Of a DNA stretch of 64,000 nucleotides, positions 34,934-42,448 are shown one piece after another (the stretch's first letter is position 1; every line of letters begins with the position of its first letter). A program made the translations under genes and the position numbers. The DNA lies in the NCBI GenBank assembly GCA_024685175.1, contig JAIKWD010000003.1, forward strand, positions 62,001-126,000. Direction: 5' to 3'. The notes under the pieces were generated by a model, which worked only from the letters and a program-made list of their open reading frames with translations, was not told the origin of the DNA and did not search any database. The stretch comes from Bacteroidales bacterium (GTDB lineage Bacteria; Bacteroidota; Bacteroidia; Bacteroidales; WCHB1-69).

Positions 34934-36733
34934 TTAGTCGTCGGATTCCTTAGCTATAAAATCCTGGTATTTGGTCAGGAGCTTAGCCCGGGAGAGGAAG
35001 CCGACATATTTTCTCTCTTTAGTTATGATTGGAATATTGAAATTGCCCGTACGCTTGAACTTCTCCAGCACGACGGCAGCGGTGTCATCCTCGTAGATAA
35101 ACTCCTCCGGCTCAATCATGAGATCTTCCACCCGAACAAGGTCATAAAGCTCTTGGTTGAAGATGACGTCCCTATGGTCATCCATCACAAGCAGTCCATC
35201 GAAGCTGTTGTCGTTGTCCACGACAACGAAGAGGTTACGCTTGCTCTTGGCAATGATTTCCACGTAGGCACGCAAAGTGCTATGCGCAGGCACCGTCTTG
35301 ATGTCGGTGTCTATAAACTGATCCCATTGTATCTTCCGCAGGGCGAACTTGTTCTTGTTGTGGGTTTTTAGGTTACCTTTTTCAGCCAGAGGTTGTGTGT
35401 AGACGGAATATTTTTCAAAGGGATAGACGCTGAAGTACGAACAGGCCGCGGTAATCATCAGGGGGACGAGGAGTGTGTAGCCGCCCGACAGTTCGGCGAT
35501 GAGAAACATAGCGGTGAGGGGAGCCTGCATTACACCAGTCATCACGCCAGCCATACCCGCCAGGATGAAATTGGCATAAGGCAGATTGACACCTAAAAGA
35601 TGGTTTGATACTCCAGCCACGAAAAAGCCCGTGAAGGCTCCAATAAACAAGGTGGGTGCGAACACGCCGCCAACGCCACCGGCACTGGTTGTCAGCGTTG
35701 TGGCAAAGACCTTCAATAGGATGATGCCGGCCACACCCGCAAAGAGCACCCAAACGCTGCCTCCGAAAGCATGAAGGGGCGAATTGGCGAATAAAACGCT
35801 ATAGTCACCGTGAATCAACACGTTGATGTTTTCGTAACCTTCACCGTAAAAGACGGGGAAAAGGTAGATGAGCACACTTAATATCAGACCTCCCAAAAGC
35901 GCTTTCACATAGGGCTTCTTGATCTTGGCCATCTGTTTCTCAACCCATCGTGACATGCGGAGAAAATAGACAGACAACAAGCCCGTTAGCAAACCGAGCA
36001 GGACGTAAAAGGGGATATTGGAAATCGAAAACACCTGGGAGGCACCGATGGAAAACATCACGTTGCGACCAAGGAAGAACATGGACATTACCGTGCCCGT
36101 CGCAGCGGAAATTAGCAAAGGAAGAATGGCACTGCCAGTCAAGTCGAGCATCAGCACCTCGAAGGTGAAGACTATGGCGGCAATGGGGGCCTTAAATATG
36201 GCGGCCATGGCTGCCGCAGAGCCGCATGCCAGCAACAAGGTGGTCTGCTTGGCATTGAGATGGAACAATCGCGCCAGATTGGAGCCGATGGCCGAACCAG
36301 TCAGCACCATAGGAGCCTCCAAACCGACAGATCCGCCGAAACCAACTGTGATGGCACTCGACACCATGGAGGAATAGACATTGTGAAAACGCAGCTTGCC
36401 CTCGCTTTTGAAAATAGACTTAAGCACAATGCTCACCCCATGCCCGATATTATCCTTCACAACACGACGCACAAACAACAAGGTAATAAGGATACCCACA
36501 GGTGGAAAGATGAGATAGAGGTAGTTGACCTTCTCCACGGGAAAAGCACTGCTGAGCGCATGGGTGGTGACATATACCAAGTTTTTGATGACAATGGCCG
36601 CCAATGCACCGAATATGCCAATGAAAACACTCAACACGAGAACCGTGGCCCTTGTACTAAGATGTTTTTTCAGGAAACGCCTTGTCTTGGACACCGCACA
36701 CAAAAATCTCCGTTTAAACGAGTGTTTTTTCAT
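34934..36733 (-). CDS. ClC-type chloride channel/antiporter with CBS domains
   Basis: 599-residue membrane protein with about ten hydrophobic helices. The selectivity-filter region GFGGSVGLEAPMVLTGSAIG (around residue 140) keeps the gating Glu; the second half contains AGVMTGVMQAPLTAMFLIAE. After the membrane part there is a pair of CBS-like segments (about 470-595), which usually sense adenine nucleotides. The N-terminus is basic. The start is ATG at 36733 because the in-frame TTG at 36742 lies inside the -7 box. Only six bases separate that box from the ATG, so the transcript is probably leaderless. Confidence 0.92.
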   Translation of the reverse strand: MKKHSFKRRFLCAVSKTRRFLKKHLSTRATVLVLSVFIGIFGALAAIVIKNLVYVTTHALSSAFPVEKVNYLYLIFPPVGILITLLFVRRVVKDNIGHGVSIVLKSIFKSEGKLRFHNVYSSMVSSAITVGFGGSVGLEAPMVLTGSAIGSNLARLFHLNAKQTTLLLACGSAAAMAAIFKAPIAAIVFTFEVLMLDLTGSAILPLLISAATGTVMSMFFLGRNVMFSIGASQVFSISNIPFYVLLGLLTGLLSVYFLRMSRWVEKQMAKIKKPYVKALLGGLILSVLIYLFPVFYGEGYENINVLIHGDYSVLFANSPLHAFGGSVWVLFAGVAGIILLKVFATTLTTSAGGVGGVFAPTLFIGAFTGFFVAGVSNHLLGVNLPYANFILAGMAGVMTGVMQAPLTAMFLIAELSGGYTLLVPLMITAACSYFSVYPFEKYSVYTQPLAEKGNLKTHNKNKFALRKIQWDQFIDTDIKTVPAHSTLRAYVEIIAKSKRNLFVVVDNDNSFDGLLVMDDHRDVIFNQELYDLVRVEDLMIEPEEFIYEDDTAAVVLEKFKRTGNFNIPIITKERKYVGFLSRAKLLTKYQDFIAKESDD

Positions 36734-36739
36734 CGGCCG

Positions 36740-36747
36740 CAAAGATA
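36740..36747 (-). promoter_or_regulatory. -7 box for clc-rfbC-gph
   Basis: TATCTTTG followed by CGGCCG-ATG on the minus strand. Transcription should begin at or within two bases of the start codon. Confidence 0.65.
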
Positions 36748-36750
36748 ATA

Positions 36751-36827
36751 AAATAGATAATAGATTATGGATGATGATTATCGATTGATTGACTAACTGC
36801 TGACTGCTGACTGCTAACTGCTAACCA
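36751..36827. repeat. 7-bp quasi-periodic tract filling a divergent promoter interval
   Basis: Eleven units in one register: AAATAGA, TAATAGA, TTATGGA, TGATGAT, TATCGAT, TGATTGA, then CTAACTG, CTGACTG, CTGACTG, CTAACTG, CTAACCA. It starts 3 bp from one -7 box and ends 10 bp from the other. Confidence 0.7.
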
Positions 36828-36837
36828 CTAAATTTCG

Positions 36838-36845
36838 TATTTTTG
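36838..36845 (+). promoter_or_regulatory. -7 box for the M16 peptidase gene
   Basis: TATTTTTG followed by CCG, 11 bp before the ATG, so the leader is only about 5 nt. The -33 position falls within the heptad tract. Confidence 0.6.
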
Positions 36846-36856
36846 CCGCCAACAAT

Positions 36857-38092
36857 ATGTCATCAATTCAGCGAAACATCTTAGGCAACGGTTTGCACGT
36901 AGTGGTTCTTGAGGACCACACCACCCCGCTGGCCGCCTGTAACGTGGCCTATAATGTAGGCTCGCGCGACGAGCACCCCGACCATACAGGGTTCGCCCAT
37001 CTGATGGAGCATTTCATGTTCACAGGATCGGCAAACGTACCCGACTTTGACAAGGCCCTACAGAAGGTGGGCGCCATTAATAACGCTTACACCTCCCAAG
37101 ACCTCACCAATTACAATATCTTACTGCCCGCCAACAACTTGGAAACCGCTTTCTGGGTAGAATCCGATCGTATGTTGCAGCTCGCCTTTCGTCAGGAATC
37201 ATTGGATATCCAAAAGCAAGTGGTCATCGAAGAGTTCAAGGAGAGCTATCTCAATCGTCCATACGGGGATGTGATAATGCTCTTCAACCCGATGGTTTAT
37301 CATGAGCATCCTTACCAATGGTTGCCCATCGGCAAATGCACCGAGCATATTGCAGAGGCCGACATGGCGATGATTCGAGACTTCCATCACAGATTCTATC
37401 ATCCCGCCAATGCCGCTCTCATCGTGGCGGGCGACGTGTGTGCTGAAGAAGTCTTCGCCCTGGCGGACAAGTGGTTCGGCGACATTCCGACGGGTCCAGC
37501 AAAGGAATGCCACTACCCACAAGAGCCCACACAAAGGGAAGCTCGCCATCTCGTGGTGGAACGCGACGTTCCCTCCGACCTTCTACTTAAGGGATTTCGC
37601 ATGTGCGACCGCCTGCACCCCGACTTCTACGCCTACGACCTGCTCTCCGACTTGCTCGGCACGGGCAAATCCTCTTACCTCTATCAAACGTTCGTGACAG
37701 AGCGACGGCTCTTCACCGACATCTCCGCTGCGGTCACCGGCACCGCCGACGAAGGCGTGTTCCAAATCAGCGGTCGTCCCATCGAAGGCATATCCATTGA
37801 GGAGGCCGATGCCGCCTTGGAAGACTATCTATTTGACTTCCACTTTGACAATCATCTTCCACATGATTTGCAAAAAGTCCAGAACGCCGCAGAGTCCATC
37901 CTCCTTTACAACGAAATCAAAATCGACGACCGGGCTACCAACTTGGCCGTTTGGGAGACCCTTGACTGCTTTGAACGCTTTCTCAATGAACGTCAACGCT
38001 ATTTTGACGTTACCGAAGACCAGATGCAACGCATATCAGCTTCTCTCTTTGCAGAAGAAAGATGTTGCACACTCCTTTATAAGGGGAGATAA
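36857..38092 (+). CDS. M16 family zinc metallopeptidase
   Basis: Pitrilysin/processing-peptidase family protein of 411 residues, the single-unit length that works as a dimer or hetero-pair. The inverted zinc motif HxxEH appears as FAHLMEHFMFTGS (about 47-59), with the third ligand expected about 75 residues later (EEFKESYLNRPYGD region). No signal peptide is seen, so it is probably cytoplasmic. The C-terminal half (VERDVPSDLLLKGFRM, LLGTGKSSYLYQTFV) matches the inactive second domain of each unit. Monocistronic or read through to the lipoprotein gene. Confidence 0.93.
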   Translation: MSSIQRNILGNGLHVVVLEDHTTPLAACNVAYNVGSRDEHPDHTGFAHLMEHFMFTGSANVPDFDKALQKVGAINNAYTSQDLTNYNILLPANNLETAFWVESDRMLQLAFRQESLDIQKQVVIEEFKESYLNRPYGDVIMLFNPMVYHEHPYQWLPIGKCTEHIAEADMAMIRDFHHRFYHPANAALIVAGDVCAEEVFALADKWFGDIPTGPAKECHYPQEPTQREARHLVVERDVPSDLLLKGFRMCDRLHPDFYAYDLLSDLLGTGKSSYLYQTFVTERRLFTDISAAVTGTADEGVFQISGRPIEGISIEEADAALEDYLFDFHFDNHLPHDLQKVQNAAESILLYNEIKIDDRATNLAVWETLDCFERFLNERQRYFDVTEDQMQRISASLFAEERCCTLLYKGR

Positions 38093-38099
38093 TTTTTAC

Positions 38100-38107
38100 T
38101 ACTTTTG
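38100..38107 (+). promoter_or_regulatory. -7 box for the lipoprotein-purN-guaA operon
   Basis: TACTTTTG followed by CAC, 25 bp before the lipoprotein ATG. Confidence 0.65.
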
Positions 38108-38132
38108 CACTTCGCTATAAAAATCAAAAAAA

Positions 38133-38516
38133 ATGAAGAAAACACTTATCGCAGTTGCAGTTAGCCTATTTTTGCTGTCTGCCTGCAACCAACAGGGGAG
38201 CAAAACTGCCCCGATGACTTCCCAGGATTCGTTGCAAGTCAAGATTGAAGAGCAAAGCAAGCAAGTGCGGGAAGACTGGAACAACTGGGACAATCTCACC
38301 GACGAGCGCAAGAACGAGTTGCTCGATATGCAGAAGAAGTCCTACGATCAAGCGAAGGCAATGAAAGAGGCCCGTGAAGCCCGCAAGGCAAAGTTCGAGG
38401 CCGCTATGGACAATTGGGACAATCTCACGATAGAAGAGAAAAAGGCCGCTTTCGACCTGATGATTCCCAAAACGCCACAACAAGAAGGCGCAACCACACA
38501 GCAAAGTTCTAATTAG
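38133..38516 (+). CDS. small charged lipoprotein, 127 aa
   Basis: Signal peptide with lipobox LLSAC (Cys20), so membrane-anchored after Lgt processing. The mature part is highly charged and helical (about 44% Lys/Glu/Asp/Arg/Gln), probably coiled coil. It contains two related blocks, DWNNWDNLTDERKNELL and MDNWDNLTIEEKKAAF, about 40 residues apart, which suggests an internal duplication. I do not recognise the family. It is nine bases upstream of purN and shares its transcript, an unexplained link to purine synthesis. Confidence 0.75.
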   Translation: MKKTLIAVAVSLFLLSACNQQGSKTAPMTSQDSLQVKIEEQSKQVREDWNNWDNLTDERKNELLDMQKKSYDQAKAMKEAREARKAKFEAAMDNWDNLTIEEKKAAFDLMIPKTPQQEGATTQQSSN

Positions 38517-38525
38517 CATACATTA

Positions 38526-39092
38526 ATGAAGAAGATAGCAGTTTTCGCCAGCGGTTTCGGATCCAATTTCCAAGCCATCATCGAGGCAGTGGCCCAGGGC
38601 ACGCTCCAAGCGGAGATTGCCTTGCTCGTGACGGACAAGCCCGGATGCAAGGCCGAAGAGCGAGCCAGGGACAACAACATCGACGTGTTTGCCTTCAATT
38701 CCAAGGAATACGAGAACAAGAAAGCCTACGAGACCGCCATACTGCAACAATTGCGGCAACGTGGGGTAGACTACCTCATCTTGGCCGGCTATATGCGCTA
38801 TATCGGACCCGTATTGCTTGAAAACTACCCGATGCACATCATCAACCTGCACCCCGCCCTGCTGCCCTCCTTCCCGGGCGCACACGGCATCGCGGACGCC
38901 TACAACCACGGCGTCAAGGTGTTCGGCATCACCATCCACTTCGTGGACGAGGGCGTCGACACCGGCCGCATCATCGACCAGTTCGCCTTCCATAGCGAAG
39001 GCCATGAGTCGCTCGATGAGATAGAGACGCACATCCACCAACTGGAACACCAACACTATCCCACCACCATCAACAAAGTCATCAACGCTTAA
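38526..39092 (+). CDS. purN: phosphoribosylglycinamide formyltransferase (formyl-THF type)
   Basis: Third step of purine synthesis: transfers formyl from 10-formyl-THF to GAR. 188 residues. [19 protein letters not shown] (2-20) is the phosphate-binding loop; the catalytic Asn/His/Asp set lies in [17 protein letters not shown] (about 103-119) and the later [10 protein letters not shown] segment. Thirteen bases separate it from guaA, so both purine genes are expressed together. Confidence 0.96.
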   Translation: MKKIAVFASGFGSNFQAIIEAVAQGTLQAEIALLVTDKPGCKAEERARDNNIDVFAFNSKEYENKKAYETAILQQLRQRGVDYLILAGYMRYIGPVLLENYPMHIINLHPALLPSFPGAHGIADAYNHGVKVFGITIHFVDEGVDTGRIIDQFAFHSEGHESLDEIETHIHQLEHQHYPTTINKVINA

Positions 39093-39105
39093 CCACAATA
39101 CTTCT

Positions 39106-40710
39106 ATGGAGAAAATCATCATCCTCGACTTCGGTTCCCAAACCACCCAATTGATAGGCAGAAGGGTTCGCGAACTGGATATGTTCTGCGAAATCGTGCC
39201 TTACAACAAGTTTCCGCAGGACGACCCCGACGTTATCGGCGTCATCTTGAGCGGTTCGCCGTTCAGCGTATACGACGAGCGCGCTTTCAAGGTTGACTTG
39301 TCGGGCATACGCGGCCGCCTACCCATCCTGGGCATCTGCTATGGCGCGCAGTTTATGGCGCACACCAACGGCGGCAGCGTGGAGCCCGCCGGCAGTCGCG
39401 AGTACGGCCGTGCCAATCTGGCGGCTTTCGAGCACGACAACCCGCTGTTGCAAGGCCTTGACGCACACACGCAGGTCTGGATGAGCCACGGCGACACCAT
39501 CACCCGCCTGCCCGAACACTGCCACAAGATCGCCTCCACCGACAAAGTGGAGTTCGCCGCCTATCAGTTCGAGGGCGAGAAGACGTGGGGCGTGCAGTTC
39601 CATCCCGAAGTGTTCCACACAACCCAAGGCACGCAGTTGCTCAAGAACTTCGTGGTGGGCATCTGCGGCGGACACCAGACGTGGAGTCCCGCCTCCTTCG
39701 TAGAGACCACGGTGGCCGAACTCAAGGAGCAAATCGGCGACGACCGCGTCATCCTGGGCCTCTCTGGCGGCGTGGACTCGTCCGTATGCGCCGTGCTTCT
39801 GCACAAGGCCATTGGAGCCAACCTGACCTGCATCTTCGTGGACCACGGCCTGCTGCGCAAGAACGAGTTCCAAAACGTGATGCGCGACTACGAAGGCCTC
39901 GGCCTCAACGTCATCGGCGTGGACGCGAGCGAGAAGTTCTTCAAGGAGTTGGAGGGTGTGGAAGAGCCTGAACGCAAGCGCAAGATCATCGGCGCGGGCT
40001 TCATCGACGTCTTCAACGCCGAAGCGCAGAAGATCACCGATGCCAAGTGGTTGGCGCAGGGCACCATCTATCCCGACCGCATCGAGAGTCTGAGCATCAC
40101 GGGTATGGTCATCAAGAGCCACCACAATGTGGGCGGACTGCCTGAGAAGATGCACTTGAAACTGTGCGAGCCGTTGAAGTGGCTGTTCAAGGACGAAGTG
40201 CGCCGCGTGGGACGCCAGCTGGGGATGCCCGAGCATCTTATCACCCGCCATCCGTTCCCGGGACCAGGCTTGGCCGTGCGTATCTTGGGCGACATCACCC
40301 GCGAGAAGGTCCGCATCCTGCAAGACGCCGACGACATCTTCATCCAAGGGCTGCGCGACTGGAAAGTGCGGCTCGGCGGCGAGGAGGCCCGCAAAGTGCT
40401 GGCCGCCGGCGTGCCCGCCAATATGACCGACGGCGAGATCGAAGTCTCGCTCTACGACCAGGTGTGGCAGGCAGGCGTCATCCTGCTGCCCATCAAGAGT
40501 GTGGGCGTGATGGGCGATGAGCGCACCTACGAGCGTGCGGTGGCCCTGCGCGCCGTGACCAGCACCGACGCCATGACCGCCGACTGGGCTCACCTGCCCT
40601 ACGAGTTTATGGCCAAGGTGTCCAACGACATCATCAACAAGGTGAAAGGCGTGAACCGCGTCTGCTACGACATCAGCTCCAAACCGCCCGCGACAATAGA
40701 GTGGGAGTAA
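39106..40710 (+). CDS. guaA: GMP synthase (glutamine-hydrolysing)
   Basis: Makes GMP from XMP, ATP and glutamine. 534 residues. Class I glutaminase domain with the catalytic Cys in [11 protein letters not shown] (about 76-86) and His/Glu in QFHPEVFHT (about 165-173); ATP-pyrophosphatase domain with the P-loop LSGGVDSSV (about 220-228); dimerisation domain ending [18 protein letters not shown], the invariant C-terminus of GuaA. An integrase remnant and arm-type repeats follow within 250 bp; guaA 3' ends are known integration targets for genomic islands. Confidence 0.98.
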   Translation: MEKIIILDFGSQTTQLIGRRVRELDMFCEIVPYNKFPQDDPDVIGVILSGSPFSVYDERAFKVDLSGIRGRLPILGICYGAQFMAHTNGGSVEPAGSREYGRANLAAFEHDNPLLQGLDAHTQVWMSHGDTITRLPEHCHKIASTDKVEFAAYQFEGEKTWGVQFHPEVFHTTQGTQLLKNFVVGICGGHQTWSPASFVETTVAELKEQIGDDRVILGLSGGVDSSVCAVLLHKAIGANLTCIFVDHGLLRKNEFQNVMRDYEGLGLNVIGVDASEKFFKELEGVEEPERKRKIIGAGFIDVFNAEAQKITDAKWLAQGTIYPDRIESLSITGMVIKSHHNVGGLPEKMHLKLCEPLKWLFKDEVRRVGRQLGMPEHLITRHPFPGPGLAVRILGDITREKVRILQDADDIFIQGLRDWKVRLGGEEARKVLAAGVPANMTDGEIEVSLYDQVWQAGVILLPIKSVGVMGDERTYERAVALRAVTSTDAMTADWAHLPYEFMAKVSNDIINKVKGVNRVCYDISSKPPATIEWE

Positions 40711-40780
40711 AAACGGTGCAATCCCATTGACAGGGCTCTCCGTTTGGAAAGCTCCAAAACATATTAAATAACAAAGACTT

Positions 40781-40830
40781 AGAGCTACACGTTGCCACCT
40801 TTGCACAAAACGTGTGGCTCTGTTTTTTTT
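40781..40830 (+). terminator. rho-independent terminator behind guaA
   Basis: Stem AGAGCTACACGTT (40781-40793) with AACGTGTGGCTCT (40809-40821), 13 bp with one G-U pair, then eight T. The loop contains one copy of GTTGCCAC, the repeat found just downstream. Confidence 0.8.
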
Positions 40831-40847
40831 GGCCCAAAATGGGAAAA

Positions 40848-40891
40848 GTTGCCACTAAAAGTTGCCACTACTTGCCACGAAAAGTTGACAC
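40848..40891 (+). repeat. short direct repeats, probable integrase arm-type sites
   Basis: Four close copies of an octamer: GTTGCCAC at 40848 and 40861, CTTGCCAC at 40871, GTTGACAC at 40884; a fifth exact copy sits at 40791 inside the terminator loop. Spacing is 13, 10 and 13 bp. Short direct repeats of this type beside a tyrosine integrase gene are usual arm-type binding sites at the end of an integrative element. Confidence 0.6.
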
Positions 40892-40934
40892 GTTTTTACT
40901 GTCAAAAAGTTGAATCAGTAATACGTTGTTCGGT

Positions 40935-41294
40935 ATGGCTATTAAAATCACATTCAAGTTAAAAGAACCTCTACGTGAGGAATCGTTGTTACTGCTTTTT
41001 TGCAGGTGGGATAATCAACAAATCAAGATAAGCACAAGACAAAAGGTCTTCTCTGACACTTGGGATGCCAAGAAACAATTGTGCATCACAAGTAAAGAGA
41101 AATATCCTGCAAGAATAAACCGAATTAGCAAAAAAACAAATGCTTTCTTGGAGCAGCTTTCTTCAAGACTAATCGAGTTCTATGACGACAATTATTCTGG
41201 TTCAATGTCCATAGAGAAAGCTAAAACCTCAATTAAGAGAATGATAGAAGACCTTTATGCGGGCCATCGCCCACGATTACCGAAAGATGGGTGA
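40935..41294 (+). pseudogene. truncated tyrosine recombinase (integrase N-terminal fragment)
   Basis: About 119 codons. MAIKITFKLKEPLREESLL, CRWDNQQIKISTRQKVF and TWDAKKQ match the arm-type DNA-binding domain at the N-terminus of Bacteroidota integrases, and the helical stretch up to IKRMIEDLY (codon about 109) matches the start of the core-binding (SAM-like) domain. The catalytic domain with the R-H-R-Y residues, about 280 residues, is absent. The frame runs for a few more codons into the next gene and stops at 41294. Base composition is clearly AT-rich up to about 41255 and GC-rich after it, which marks a junction. It is the relic of an integrated element that has been lost. Confidence 0.8.
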
Positions 41295-42294
41295 AGCGTT
41301 GTGGTCCAAGTTCAACGCTCCTAACGGACGCGCCGACCACGAGTGGCACTACCGCTGCCTGGCCCGGTCGCTGGGCGAGTTGGCCGACACGTTCGCCTAC
41401 CAGGAGTTCATCGCCCTCATCACGGAGGTCTTCGGCACCGAAGCAGGAGAACCGCCTATCCCGAAGGCCGAGCCCATCGACCTCGACGACTACGAATACG
41501 CCGGCGAGGGAGCCAACGGGACCAGCTACAACCACAAGCAGAACCCCGACATAATGCTGAAGCTCTACCGGAGCGACGCACCTATCGATATCATTGTCAA
41601 TGAGTTGAATCTCTCCAAAAAGGTCTACGAGTTGGGCATCCCTTCCCCGAAGCCCGGTGATTTCGTCACGGACGGCAAAGGACAATACGGTATTCGATTC
41701 GAGCGCATCACGGACAAGATCTCTTTCGCGCGCGCCGTGGGCAACGAGCCCGCACGTGTGGAGGAGTTCGCCCGCAAATTCGCGCGGCTCTGCTTGGAGC
41801 TCCACCACACACATCTGCCCAAAGGAATGGTTCCCGACATCAAAGAGGTGAATCTCAAGATGTTGGAAGACAATCCCTACCTTACAAAGGAAGAGAAGGA
41901 GAGAATTGCCAAGTTCATCCAAGACGCTCCGGAGGGCGACACCGCTATCCACGGCGACCTGCAGTTCGGCAACGCCATTATGGCCAAAGGGAACAGCTAT
42001 TTCATCGACCTCGGCGACTTCGCCTGCGGTCATCCCAACTTCGACCTGGGGATGGTGCTGCTCGTCTGCTGCTACGACGACCCCGACTTCCTGCGCGAGG
42101 TGTTCCACATGGAACCCGAGACGGCCAGCCAATTCTGGGTGTATTTCGTCAAGGAATATTACGGCGAAGACGCCGACCCCGACCAAAAGCGCAGGGAACT
42201 CCTGCCTTGTTGCGGACTCAAGAACCTCATCATCGAACGCAACGCCGGCATCCCATTCCCTGCGTACCGGGAATTGTTGCTGGACAATATTTAG
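41257..42294 (+). CDS. aminoglycoside phosphotransferase-like kinase domain protein
   Basis: 345 residues. The kinase-like fold is shown by the catalytic loop AIHGDLQFGNAI (about 230-241) and the metal-binding FIDLGDFACGHP (about 249-260), as in APH and choline kinase families; it resembles the TIGR02172 group. The first 70 residues (RKMGEALWSKFNAP, LARSLGELADTFAYQEF) form an extra helical region. The substrate is unknown and need not be an antibiotic. The first codons overlap the integrase fragment at the composition junction, so the true N-terminus may have been cut or altered by the insertion. No separate promoter is evident. Confidence 0.75.
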   Translation: MRAIAHDYRKMGEALWSKFNAPNGRADHEWHYRCLARSLGELADTFAYQEFIALITEVFGTEAGEPPIPKAEPIDLDDYEYAGEGANGTSYNHKQNPDIMLKLYRSDAPIDIIVNELNLSKKVYELGIPSPKPGDFVTDGKGQYGIRFERITDKISFARAVGNEPARVEEFARKFARLCLELHHTHLPKGMVPDIKEVNLKMLEDNPYLTKEEKERIAKFIQDAPEGDTAIHGDLQFGNAIMAKGNSYFIDLGDFACGHPNFDLGMVLLVCCYDDPDFLREVFHMEPETASQFWVYFVKEYYGEDADPDQKRRELLPCCGLKNLIIERNAGIPFPAYRELLLDNI

Positions 42295-42295
42295 C

Positions 42296-42359
42296 CGTTA
42301 GCGATTAGCAGTTAGCCGATAGCATTGTAGAGCTCTATCTGCTACCCGCTAACTGCTAA
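42296..42359. repeat. 7-bp quasi-periodic inverted repeat
   Basis: Units TTAGCGA, TTAGCAG, TTAGCCG, ATAGCAT, then the complementary set CTATCTG, CTACCCG, CTAACTG. The arms TTAGCAGTTAGC (42305-42316) and its exact complement (42348-42359) form a long imperfect hairpin, possibly also the terminator of the upstream gene. Confidence 0.65.
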
Positions 42360-42364
42360 TAATA

Positions 42365-42395
42365 TTTGTACATATCAAAAAAAAGTGTATATTTG
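42365..42395 (+). promoter_or_regulatory. EF-G paralogue promoter, complete -33/-7
   Basis: TTTG (42365-42368), 19-bp spacer, TATATTTG (42388-42395), the full Bacteroidota consensus. The leader to the ATG is about 48 nt. Confidence 0.85.
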
Positions 42396-42448
42396 CCGCC
42401 CTTTAAGAAAATAACAATCTTTTATCAATCAAATAATTAGTATCATCA

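Noticed and set aside
36734-36742. In-frame TTG start for the ClC gene
   Set aside because: The codon is part of the -7 box, so it would not be transcribed.
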